Below are positions 30,104 to 39,672 of a DNA stretch of 64,000 bases, in pieces. Numbering within the stretch: position 1 is the stretch's first letter; each line of letters opens with the position of its first letter. A program made the translations under genes and the position numbers. The stretch covers positions 62,001-126,000 of the forward strand of contig JALBYF010000007.1 of NCBI GenBank assembly GCA_023212725.1, read 5' to 3'. Under the pieces are notes generated by a model that did not search any database, had not been told where the DNA came from, and saw only the letters and a program-made list of their open reading frames with translations. The stretch is from Tranzscheliella williamsii. Taxonomy: Eukaryota > Basidiomycota > Ustilaginomycetes > Ustilaginales > Ustilaginaceae.

Positions 30104-30218
30104 GACTCGCGCTCGCCGATTTCCATCCGCCCATCCTCACCGCCGCCCATTCCTACTGCATCTAACACACGTGCCCCCTCTATCGTTACCACGTCGACAT
30201 TTTCTATCCTTGGTCGTT

Positions 30219-30861
30219 ATGGTCGCCTTAGGAAAGCTGCTGCTGAGTGCCAGCGTCCTGGCAGTCGCAGTCTCCGCCACGGTATTGCCTAAACGAAGCT
30301 CGAAGATCACCTTCACCGTCGTAAGTACACTCGCTCTCCGAAAGTGCCCGTTGTGGCCCAGTCACTGAGCGCAATTGCAACCCCTCTTCTCTCATCTATG
30401 CTGTTACCCGAAATCCACTGCAGTACAACAAGTGCGATCAAGACTTTGCTCCTGTCTTTGTCCCCGCCCTGCCAGGCAAAAAGTCGTGGAAAGTCATCAA
30501 GTCCGGCAAAAGCAGATCGCACAGTTTCTACTCGGACACCCACAAGGGCAAAGTGTTTGCTCCTTTGCAAAACGCAAACACCACTACTGGCGCTGGAGCT
30601 ACACAGGCGGAATTCGACCTCTCGACGGGAGATTATGACATCTCGATCGCCGATGGCTTCAACGTCGGGATGTACCTCGCCTCTATGGGGCGACAGTCAG
30701 AAGGCTACTGCCAGCCCGCCTACTGCGCTGACGCCAACTGCCAGGACGCTTACCGTAAGGAGAGCGGCCTGCTGACCACGAATCGCATCGGCGCCACCAC
30801 CTCCAAGCCGAATCACAGCTGCCCGCCTGGCTTCACGCAATGGGTGGTTCAGTTCTGCTAG
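30219..30861 (+). CDS. Small secreted thaumatin-like protein, two exons
   Basis: Exons 30219-30320 and 30424-30861 join in phase 0 (GTAAGT donor at 30321, CTGCAG acceptor ending at 30423) to give 179 residues. The first 20 residues (MVALGKLLLSASVLAVAVSA) form a signal peptide. TVLPKR follows, whose dibasic KR is a likely Kex2 site. The mature part begins with YNKCDQDFAP. It contains AEFDLSTGDYDISIADGFNV, which resembles the thaumatin-family block with DFYDVSLVDGFN, and a Cys-spaced CQPAYCADANCQ. Six Cys in the mature part could form three disulfides. It is smaller than classical thaumatins, as in short fungal or TLP-S forms. The likely site is the cell exterior or wall; activity (glucan binding or other) is unknown. 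A TATA box lies 116 bp upstream. Gene model confident, family moderately so. Confidence 0.7.
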
Positions 30862-31123
30862 ATGCAGGCATCCGCTTTCAACGTAGCTCGGTATAACCCC
30901 CAAGCCTCGCGTGCCGCTCACGGCTTCCATCCTTCTGATTTTTCGCTGTGCCCCGACCGTCCGCAAACTTGTGTGTAGTCCTACCCTTTGACAATCGCTT
31001 TACTCTAGATATCTTCGATTGAAATGCCACCGCACATCTTTCTCTGTTAGCCGCTGCCCCTTGTGACGTTTCGCTGTCATATACTGCTTCTATCGTGACG
31101 CTGTGTGCAAGAGGCTGCGCTGC

Positions 31124-32164
31124 TTAGCTTATGAATTCTTCCTCTTCGATGTCCCAGCCCAGCGCGCCTTTGTCAGCTCCAAGCAAGTCGAGCATGCTGC
31201 CAATGTTCCATTTGTGCTCCAAGTCGTCACCGGTGCCTAGCCCTCGCGCATTTTGTCTGCTTTCTGTGGTGGCTCCGTTCCGTGAGGGAGAAAGCGGAGT
31301 CAAGGGATGCTTGCTGGCGTAGGAGCGAGCCAATCTACTTTGCGAGCTGCGTAGGAGATCTGAGAGCTCGGGCAGTGGTGATTGTGATCCATCCTCACTC
31401 TTTGTATATCCCGAGGCGTCCAATGGTGGCCCACGAAGAGCAGCAGCTTCCTCTTGGGCACCGGGCGAAGGTTTCTGGTAGCATCGGGTTAGGAATGGCG
31501 ACTGGTCGTCGTGCGGAGGGCTGCCGACCCTCCTTCTTTTTGTTCCGTGTCCGTCCGACTGCGAGGAGGACTGTGACTCCAGTCCATAGTCGCCGATCTG
31601 GCCAGCGAGGACGCGCGACGGGTTGCTCAAGTCGTTTGAATCAGCTCCCGATACATTCCATAGGTCCAACGAGGCGGCCTGACCAGCCTGTCGCCACTTC
31701 TCGATCTCGGCCGGGAGCGTTCGCAAAGACTCTTCTCGGAGGCACTTCTCTACCTGTTGTAGCAGCAACACCCGGCTTTCAAAAACATGCCTCTCCGCAC
31801 GTGCATTCCGCTGCAGCGGTGATCGTTGGCTGAGAGCAGCACTACCATGCTTGGAGGCCGCTGCGCTGGGTACGCCTGGGGATGCCGGTGCGCCTAAGGC
31901 GTTTCTGCCGTCATTACACGCAGATGGCGATTTGAACGGTTGATGCAGCCTCGAGCGCAATGCAGACTGAGTCCGGGATCTCGATCCAAGGCTCGATGTC
32001 GGTACTTTCCTCTGTGTCCCTTCTTGGCTGCTACCGACGGATAGTAATGGCGTCGGCATCCTTCCCGCCGGCGAAGTAGGTGAAAGCGTGTTTACTGGAG
32101 ACTCACACCGACCCCGAGGACTTCTGGGAAGGCCGAAGCTCCTCGATGGGGACTGCTCTTTCAT
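31124..32164 (-). CDS. SFR1: Sfr1/Mei5-like recombination accessory protein
   Basis: A 346-residue protein whose ends fit the Mei5/Sfr1 family, partners of Swi5 that stabilise Rad51 or Dmc1 filaments in homologous recombination. The N-terminal 60-110 region is basic and disordered and contains RSRLHQPFKSP. A helix (LLQQVEKCLREESLRTLPAEI) leads into EKWRQAGQAASLDLW, the KWR-x-(A/S)-x2-A block of the family (about 150-165). The C-terminus has GSMLDLLGADKGALGWD and an acidic end, as in family members (MLxxLxID-x2-L-x-GWD). Between them lies about 130 residues of low-complexity linker with a basic patch TKRRRV. Intron-free. It is convergent with the secreted-protein gene and divergent from AVL9. 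Identification rests on short motifs. Confidence 0.65.
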   Translation of the reverse strand: MKEQSPSRSFGLPRSPRGRCESPVNTLSPTSPAGRMPTPLLSVGSSQEGTQRKVPTSSLGSRSRTQSALRSRLHQPFKSPSACNDGRNALGAPASPGVPSAAASKHGSAALSQRSPLQRNARAERHVFESRVLLLQQVEKCLREESLRTLPAEIEKWRQAGQAASLDLWNVSGADSNDLSNPSRVLAGQIGDYGLESQSSSQSDGHGTKRRRVGSPPHDDQSPFLTRCYQKPSPGAQEEAAALRGPPLDASGYTKSEDGSQSPLPELSDLLRSSQSRLARSYASKHPLTPLSPSRNGATTESRQNARGLGTGDDLEHKWNIGSMLDLLGADKGALGWDIEEEEFIS

Positions 32165-32904
32165 GTTCTCGACGATGCGTTTTCGGGGCTAGCGAGGGAA
32201 AGGTACCGAACGGAGAGCTGGGGAAACAGATGGAAAAGCCCAAAGAGAGATGGTGGCAGAAGCAGATGCTCACTCATATCTTTCGGCTGAGATGCCAATT
32301 TTTCGCCCTCTCAATACAGGCATCACTGGGGAGGCATTGCCTCGATCGTGTTTAGTCTGAACATGGTCTAGGCTCACGCCATACATGCCTTGCTTCGGAG
32401 TATCCGAGCCAGACGCAGGCCTTCGCGAAATGAGCAATCTCGGAACAGAGCCGACGCAGAGTCGACCGGCAGCTGCGATTGGGAGAAGAGTTGGAGGAGC
32501 GAGGCGACAGACAAAGAGACAATGTCACAGTATGATATGAAAAGGATTGTGCTTGCTGTCGGGGTGAATACACTGTCACAGTCACAAGCGATGGCAGCAT
32601 TGGCACGGTAGAAGATCAACTTCCTCATAGCGAAGCATGATGTGGTTACAACCTAACATAATGATAACAGCGCCACGCTTTCAGCAGCGATGCAAGGCGT
32701 GCATCAGTTGCCATCTTGTTCATACCGGCCTCATCTGTCCGCGCTCACCTAACCCTTCAACATTAGGCTGGCAGTCTCCGAACAATCCGTTTCGCTGTGT
32801 CCAGGTCTTCCAACTGAACAGTTACCACGCATGTTGTAGCACTGCACTATAGCACTACCACCAACGTCATACGGATCGGCCTCTTACTGCCCTCCAGCGA
32901 GAAT
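32165..32904. other. Divergent intergenic region SFR1-like / AVL9
   Basis: About 740 bp shared upstream region. No repeat, RNA gene or credible small ORF was found. Confidence 0.5.
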
Positions 32905-35160
32905 ATGGATTCTGACAGCCGGGTTCATCCCGGGCCACTGGACAGTCATGGCCTCGAAACGACATTAGATAGCGGTGAAAGCGCCGCACTAGCCATAGAG
33001 CCTAGCTCTCACGACCCTCCAGCGACTAAGGTCGAGGACGGCGACTCGCAGAGCCTTGGTGCAGCGGAACCTGTAGCAGATTACGTCAATCCACTGTCTC
33101 TCTCCATTCCCGAGATCAAGGCGGCTCTTGCCACAGAGCGGGACCAGGTTCGCGCAGCGGCAGCGGCAGCGGCAGCAGCAGCAGCGACAGCGGATTCAGA
33201 GGCGCCTAGCCAGGAAACAGGTAGTGTGTCGACCACTGCGTCGAAAGAGCCTGTCATATTGGGACTGGCGGTGGTCGACTTTAATCATCTTGTCGGTCCT
33301 CAAGTCGAATACACGTATCCAAAGGAGCTACAGGAGGATGAGGACCTCGTCAAGTCACTGCCCTTCTTGGCCCTTCCAGATGGAAGCCATCTTTCCGACG
33401 AAGACTTCTGCTTCTTCCATCTGCACTGTCCCAAGCTTTCGGACTCGACCATCTTCGGTATCTCTTGTAACCGGCAAATTGCCTCCGATGCACTGCTGCG
33501 CAAAGGCGCTGAAGTCACCCGTAGCACGGTACAGAAGGCCATCGTCGTCCTGGCAAGGGAGCCGGTCTTCGGGCCTATCCGTGAAAAGCTCGGTATTGTC
33601 ACGCGTGCTTTCTTTGCACAGGGAGATCTCGCCGATGTAGACATCCTCGTTGACTTTCACGCCACCTTGGAGCTCGGACTGCAGAGTGGCGGCATGGCGG
33701 AGGATCGCGAGACGATCATGTACATGGGCACTTCGCTGCGGGAGCTCGTTTACAAGTGGCGCTTCAAGACTCTAATGCTAGTGAAACTCTTGCTACTCCA
33801 GCGCCGCATCATGTTCTTCGGTTATCCAGTCGAGAGGCTCTGCAACTACCAGTACTCTCTTGTGTCCCTGATACCGGGTCTGTTGCTGAATTTGGAAGAT
33901 GCCGGTGACCCGGCGCTGTATCATAGAGCTGCCCAAGCCTCGGCCGCAGATAATCTGCGTTCTTCTGACCGCAAAAGCCTGCTCAAGTTCCTTGGCATGC
34001 CCCTCAATATCTTTGGCGAAGACGCGTTCTTCCAGCCTTACTGCCCTCTACAGCAGATCGACCTTCTGAAAGCACGTACCTGGTTGGTCGGAACCAGCAA
34101 CAGTATCTTCAAACAACAAAAAGACTGCAGGATCGATGTCATCGTTGATCTCGAGCAAGCTGTTCTCGAGTTCAATGATCCAAAGCTACAGCAGATGGTC
34201 AGCCTCACTGCCGAAGACCGCAAATGGATGGACGAGGTGATCGGGTCTGTGGCAGAAACGTGGAATCCCGAGGATCCGACACGTCCTACCTCTATGGGTT
34301 TTCATGGCAGTGACGATTATCTCCGCATCCGCTTCGAGGATTACATATGTGCTATGCTCTCTTCCACCAAATACGCTGACTTCCTCGTTAAGGGCGATGC
34401 CGAAGTGATATCGATCCAGGCTCCGGACGCCTCCACGACTAGCAGCTTCGGAGCTGAGTTCCTGGCCGGCCTGCGTCAGACTGAAGCGTACAGTCGCTGG
34501 AAAGCTGTGGTGGACCCGATGCTATTCGACATTGTCGACTACAAGCATCCGTGCAAAGGAAAGACATCCGCAATTGAGGATGTCGGGCTTCGACTGTCGG
34601 CCGGTCTTCACGATCTGCGCCTTGAAGAGAACCTTGGGCCGACTCGGGAGGCGATAGGCAGCGCCCTGCAAGCGGGGGGCGCCAACGTCTATCGCATGGC
34701 CAGCAACCTAGGTAAGGACTTTGCTAAGTTCCGTGCCAGCCGTATACAGGGCACTCCGACAGCAAGCGGGGATAGCGCCAGCAGTTCCGGCTTAGGCTTG
34801 TTCGGACAGTGGCAGACGCCGGCTCGGGCTGCTACGTCCTCGGTGCCAGGGTCCGACTCGAGCCACGGACACTCGGGATCCATCACAGGCGAGGCGATCG
34901 ACGCCGACGGCCAGCGGACAAGCAGCTCGGGAAGAGCCCCGGCCGGACAGCATGGCGCCGAGGCCAGCTTCAGTCCAAATGAGGCGCTCACTGCCGCAGG
35001 CCAGGCCGCCGCGCAGGCCGGAACCCAAGTCCGCGCTGCCATCGGCAACTTCGGCAGCTTCCTGTCAGCACGCCAGAAGGCCTGGGCAGCGGGCCGCAGT
35101 GCTTCACCAGCCACCGCTTCGACAGAAAGCGCGCCTCCAGCAACAAAGCCGCCCATCTAG
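32905..35160 (+). CDS. AVL9: Avl9 late-secretory DENN-type protein
   Basis: A 751-residue homologue of yeast Avl9, needed for exocytic traffic out of the Golgi. The conserved module starts at about residue 117 with VILGLAVVDFNHLVGPQVEYTYP and includes LPFLALPDGSHLSDEDFCFFHL and IFGISCNRQI. SLRELVYKWRFKTLMLVKLLLLQRRIMFFGYPVERLCNYQYSLVSLIPGLL follows; these are the DENN-like blocks of the Avl9 family. An 11-residue poly-Ala run sits at about 84-94. The C-terminal 150 residues are Ala/Ser/Gly-rich and unconserved. DENN proteins generally act with Rab GTPases, so this gene is functionally related to the Rab-like gene in the window, but no direct link can be claimed. Confidence 0.92.
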   Translation: MDSDSRVHPGPLDSHGLETTLDSGESAALAIEPSSHDPPATKVEDGDSQSLGAAEPVADYVNPLSLSIPEIKAALATERDQVRAAAAAAAAAAATADSEAPSQETGSVSTTASKEPVILGLAVVDFNHLVGPQVEYTYPKELQEDEDLVKSLPFLALPDGSHLSDEDFCFFHLHCPKLSDSTIFGISCNRQIASDALLRKGAEVTRSTVQKAIVVLAREPVFGPIREKLGIVTRAFFAQGDLADVDILVDFHATLELGLQSGGMAEDRETIMYMGTSLRELVYKWRFKTLMLVKLLLLQRRIMFFGYPVERLCNYQYSLVSLIPGLLLNLEDAGDPALYHRAAQASAADNLRSSDRKSLLKFLGMPLNIFGEDAFFQPYCPLQQIDLLKARTWLVGTSNSIFKQQKDCRIDVIVDLEQAVLEFNDPKLQQMVSLTAEDRKWMDEVIGSVAETWNPEDPTRPTSMGFHGSDDYLRIRFEDYICAMLSSTKYADFLVKGDAEVISIQAPDASTTSSFGAEFLAGLRQTEAYSRWKAVVDPMLFDIVDYKHPCKGKTSAIEDVGLRLSAGLHDLRLEENLGPTREAIGSALQAGGANVYRMASNLGKDFAKFRASRIQGTPTASGDSASSSGLGLFGQWQTPARAATSSVPGSDSSHGHSGSITGEAIDADGQRTSSSGRAPAGQHGAEASFSPNEALTAAGQAAAQAGTQVRAAIGNFGSFLSARQKAWAAGRSASPATASTESAPPATKPPI

Positions 35161-35529
35161 CTGCCGCCGCAGATTTTAGTGTCATGACACTTTTCGGTTT
35201 AACCACATACATGGGACAATAGCGATACGCGTTCTCTCTAATGGACAGTAACGGGAGACACGAGCCCTTCGATACAAATAGTGACGCTTCTCGAACGACT
35301 GCCTCGTAGTGGGCCATTGCATGGACCGGCTTTTACAACGGCGACACCCTTAGGGGATTGTGAAAATGCATGTATGAGCATTGAGCCGGGGCTAGATATA
35401 ACTACAGACCAGAACCATGAAAGCGAGACAAGAGAAAAAGGGGGAGGAGATGAAAAGAAACTAGCAATGCAGAGGAACGACGAGATGGCCGCAGAGCGTG
35501 GAGAGATTATCTCTAGGCATAGAGGCGCT
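35161..35529. other. Convergent 3' region AVL9 / NOP1
   Basis: About 370 bp between two stop codons, presumably holding both 3' UTRs and poly(A) sites. No supported gene. Confidence 0.55.
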
Positions 35530-36645
35530 CTATGCCTTGTGTCGCTGATATTGAGCAACAAGCATGGCGTGGTCTCGCTCGTATGGTTCCAAGGTGAGCT
35601 GCTCTCTCGGCTTGAACTTCATCCCTTTCAACTTGTTGACCTCGGCGGCGAAGACGGCTTCAGCAGGCGCTGTGGAGTCAATGCAACTCGCCTTGATGGA
35701 GATGAGAGCGTGACCTTCGTTCTTGAGGAACGATTCGGCGTTGTGAGCGACGATTCGGGCTTGGTCCGGTTGGGCGACGTCAGCGAAAATGACGTCGACA
35801 GTGCCGACGAGCATACGGTACTTGTGGGGGTGTCGGGCATCTTCAACAATGGGGATAACGTTGGTTCGCTTCTTGGCCATGTTGATCAGGTCTCGACCGG
35901 ATCGGTGGGAGAATTCGACGGCATAGACGATACCTTCGGGGCCGACCAAATCTGCGACGTGGGAAACGGAGGTACCACTGGCAGCACCGAGATAAAGAAC
36001 CTTCTTGCCCGGAGCAATGTGAATGTTGTCCAGACCGCCAAGAACACCAGCAGCCAGCTTCGATCGGAAGGGGTTCCAAACTCGGTACTCGGTCTTGGCG
36101 CTAGTACCGTCAGGGCCCGCACCAGGGGTCTCGACAGAAATTCGCTTTTCGCCATAGACTGACTCGCCAGGGGCGATGTTTTTGGTGACCAGCAGCATCT
36201 CCTTACCCTCGGCAACAAAGATACCGGGGTGTCGGTGAGGCTTGACAATCACATTGGATCCGCCACGAGCACCGCCGGCCTTACCGCCACGAGCACCGCC
36301 TCGGGGAGCACCACGGCCGCGACCGCCGGGGGCACCTCGTCCACCGGGAGCACCTCGGCCGCCGAACCCACCACGTCCACCAGGGGCACCTCGTCCACCG
36401 CCGAAGCCGCCTCGTCCACCGGGAGCGCCTCGTCCGCCACCGCCAAAGCCACCTCGGCCTCCAGGAGCACCTCGTCCGCCGCCACCAAAGCCGCCACGGG
36501 CACCACCACGGGCACCGCCTCCACGTCCACCTCGGTCACCTATCCGAACAAAACAAGCACATAAAAGAACCTCGAGTTATCAGCATCTCCGACGCAGATA
36601 CCACTGTTGCCGTGCAGGCGCGTGCAGATACTCACCAAAACCCAT
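35530..36645 (-). CDS. NOP1: Fibrillarin, rRNA 2'-O-methyltransferase, with a 10-nt first coding exon
   Basis: Exons 36636-36645 (ATG GGT TTT G) and 35530-36539 are joined across a 96 bp intron (donor GTGAGT at 36635, acceptor GGATAG ending at 36540), giving 339 residues. The N-terminus reads [12 protein letters not shown] and continues as a glycine-arginine-rich (GAR) domain of about 95 residues with repeated [13 protein letters not shown] units. The methyltransferase domain follows: [34 protein letters not shown] (AdoMet site), [29 protein letters not shown] and [15 protein letters not shown]. Fibrillarin is the catalytic subunit of box C/D snoRNPs in the nucleolus; it methylates rRNA 2'-OH and histone H2A Gln. 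Because the initiator ATG is on a micro-exon, ORF finders see only a truncated start at about 36252. Head to head with gamma-tubulin. Confidence 0.95.
36250..36537 (-). repeat. NOP1: GC-rich tandem repeat encoding the fibrillarin GAR domain
   Basis: Degenerate GGN/CGN units encode repeated [16 protein letters not shown] blocks of about 12-15 codons. The repeat is coding and explains the long alternative-frame ORFs on both strands here. Confidence 0.8.
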
Positions 36646-37454
36646 TATAGCGAAAAGTTCGTAGTACGACGACGGCTGACCCGTAGAAGGAAGGTCGAAA
36701 TTGAAAGTATGAGGATAGCGTTCCTCTTGTGAGCAGCTCTTTTCCGTTGGTAGCCTTCGACCTTGTATGATATCGTCGACAAGGTGTGGCCGATAACGTA
36801 GCCTTGGGATGTGATGGAGTGGAACGGTAGGATGCAGAAGATCAGACTGAGCTCAACAGTGATTCTCTAATTCGTCGCTAAGAAAATGCAGTCCGATTTT
36901 CTCTGTTCTCTATTCTCTATCCCCCTCTCTCCCTATGGCTGCTCTCAGTAGCCTGGATCTGGACACCGAAAAATTCTTAGATTTCTAAATTTTTTGCTTG
37001 ACCGGATGCTTCAGCGCAGACTTGGGGGTTTTGTAACAGTGGCCAGGTGCCTGAATCGCTTGTGATCACGCGTTCCAACCACTCTTGTCAGCCGGATCCG
37101 AAACGAGATTCCTCTAATCGGGCAGAAAGGCCACCATCCAATCGGGCTTGATCCCCAGTAGCTGTTGGATACGCGCGACGCGTGAAGTGTGTCTTATTTC
37201 ATCAAAGTTGGGCGGACGAGTTGCAGCATCTTCAAAGGCAAGCATATCAAGGAGTCGAACAACACCACCTCTCCGACACGTTGCCATCATCCCCGCTTCC
37301 CTTTACGCGCGCAAACGACCATCGCGCACTATCCCCCAATCAGAAGTCGTATACCGACCCACGAGCTGGTCGCAGGTAGACAACAACTACCTGAGCCGAA
37401 ACCACCTTTCCTTTCGTTTTACAACGTTGCCGGTTTCACTCTTAGATCATCGTC
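36646..37454. other. Divergent intergenic region NOP1 / gamma-tubulin
   Basis: About 810 bp. A short AT-rich near-palindrome lies at about 36968-36995 (AAAAATTCTTAG...CTAAATTTTTT). No supported gene. Confidence 0.5.
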
Positions 37455-39172
37455 ATGCCCAGAGAATTGATCACCTTACAAGTGGGACAGTGCGGGTGAG
37501 TATATAGCAAATTCGATGTGAGAACCTCACATTTGCTTCATAGGCGCCATAATCTGCTGTGCCGGTGTTACTAACACGTTCCTTCTCGCGCTGGCAGCAA
37601 CCAAATCGGATCCCACTTTTGGGAGCATCTCTGTCGAGAACATGGCATTGCACAAGACGGCACCTTGGAGGAGTATGCCGCAGAAGGGCTCGGTGGAGAC
37701 CGCAAAGATGTGTTCTTCTATCAAGCAGATGACGAGCACTATATTCCTAGAGCCATCTTGGTAGACCTTGAACCAAGGGTATGTACATCTGCTGCGAATG
37801 CGGAAAAAGCTTCGAACTGATAGCGTTGCATTCGCTTGCCAGGTCATCAACAATATCCTTTCCGGTAGCTACAAGAACCTGTACAACCCCGAAAACATCT
37901 ATACGAGCAAGGATGGAGGAGGAGCGGGCAATAACTGGGCACAAGGATACGCAGCAGGAGAAAAGATCGCAGACGAACTCATCGAGATGGTCGACCGAGA
38001 AGCGGATGGAAGCGATAGTCTAGAGGTGAGTCTACGCTTTTCTCGCTAATAAGCTACGTTAAATGTGACTCTGATGGTTTATTTTTGCTGTCCTCTTCTT
38101 CTATCGCGCTCGAGTAGGGCTTCATGTTGATGCATTCCATTGCGGGGGGAACAGGCTCAGGCCTTGGTTCTTTCCTGCTGGAGCGTCTGAATGATGCTTA
38201 TCCTAAGAAGCTCATTCAGACCTACAGCGTCTTCCCCAATTCCGAGGAGACCTCGGATGTTGTCGTACAGCCGTATAACTCGGTCTTGTCCATGAAGCGC
38301 CTAATCAACAATGCGGATAGCGTCATCGTCTTGGACAATGCGGCTCTCAGCAGGATTGCTGCCGATCGCCTGCATTTGCAAAACGCAAGCTATAGGTGCG
38401 CACCCTTCCTTGTTTTGCTTCAGCGTCGCAGAACTTTACTGACGGCTTTTTTGCTGCCTCCATCCTTACCGGCCTCATATCGAATTATAGTCAAACTAAC
38501 CAGCTCGTCGCTACCGTGATGGGAGCGTCGACAACCACATTGCGGTTCCCCGGCTACATGAACAATGATCTCGTGGGCATGGTAGCATCGTTAATCCCTA
38601 CGCCACGGGCTCACTTCCTCATGACATCCTACACACCCTTCACATCTGACAATGTCGACCGAGGTAAAGCAACCATGAAGACAACGGTTCTCGATGTCAT
38701 GAGGCGTCTGCTTCAACCCAAGAACAGGATGGTTAGCACGCTGGGCGCATCCAAATCAAGCTGTTACATTTCCATCCTGAACATCATCCAGGGCGAGGTG
38801 GATCCTAGGGACGTGCACAAGTCTCTTCTCCGCATCAGGGAAAGGCACCTTGCAAACTTTATCCCGTGGGGTCCGGCATCGATCCAGGTTGCTCTTTCCA
38901 AGCGAAGCCCGTACGTCCCGAGTTCGCATCGCGTCAGTGGTCTTATGCTGGCCAATCACACGGGGATTGGCAGTCTATTCAAGAGAATGGTGGACCAGTA
39001 CGATAGGTTAAGGAAGCGGAGCGCCTTCCTGGACATGTACAAAAGGGAGCCCATCTTCGCCAACGACCTCTCGGAGTTTGACGATTCAAGAGAAACGATA
39101 GCAGAACTCATGACCGAATACAAGGCAGCGGAGAGTCCTGACTACATCAATGGCCAACCCGACGATCTTTGA
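37455..39172 (+). CDS. TUB4: Gamma-tubulin, five exons
   Basis: Exons 37455-37495, 37598-37778, 37843-38025, 38118-38395 and 38491-39172 give 454 residues. Donors are GTGAGT, GTATGT, GTGAGT and GTGCGC; acceptors are GGCAG, GCCAG, AGTAG and TATAG. The start [18 protein letters not shown] is the gamma-tubulin N-terminus. The nucleotide loop reads [10 protein letters not shown], and exon 5 restores [28 protein letters not shown], including the family-typical [10 protein letters not shown]. Gamma-tubulin nucleates microtubules at spindle pole bodies within the gamma-tubulin complex. Every junction keeps the frame and restores conserved sequence. In the fourth intron the frame is open, so an unspliced reading wrongly inserts [16 protein letters not shown] residues. 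It is the most intron-dense gene here with LSM2. Confidence 0.96.
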
Positions 39173-39672
39173 GCCAGGCATTCTCGCTGAAGCCTGTAAT
39201 ATGCCCGCTTTACCCTGTCCAGGCCTTGCTCTATTGACACCCATCCCTATCCAGCGTCTGGACGCCCACCCCCTACGCTTGTATTTGTATTGGCCCGTGG
39301 CCCCCAAGATCTTCTGCGCGAAATTTTGCTGAGAAGAGGCTCCAACTGAAGTAGAGGTGCTAACTGTGTCAGGCAGGACTATCGAGGCTATGACTGGCAG
39401 ATCCCGCAGGTAGCCTTGCCCGATATGTGGTCAGCAAAAATAAATCTAACAAGGAGCAAGCCTCAGCAGGTCGCGACTTAGATCGCCTGGCGAGTAGTCA
39501 CAGTTGTTCGAAGGTGTCGCTTCGCCGCAACGATTGATGATCCATCCACAACCACAGCTTAGACCCGCTTCACCGTCACCGTCCCTAGCAAAGTAGCGCT
39601 TCTACTCTGTCGGCCACGCCTTGACGAGAGATCAGCACAGCTGAACAGCTGCTACCCCTTGGCAAGCCCAAA
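39173..39672. other. Intergenic gamma-tubulin / TAF6
   Basis: 500 bp between two plus-strand genes. No feature recognised. Confidence 0.5.

Larger units (their letters stand above)
27913..30218. other. Intergenic ~2.3 kb between CENP-H-like gene and secreted-protein gene
   Basis: Divergent upstream region. It contains a 27 bp imperfect tandem duplication (29765-29818) and a TATA box for the secreted gene (30097-30103). Minus-strand ORFs around 28156-28571 have some coding-like composition but stop codons close in and no known motif. Nothing else is supported. Confidence 0.45.
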
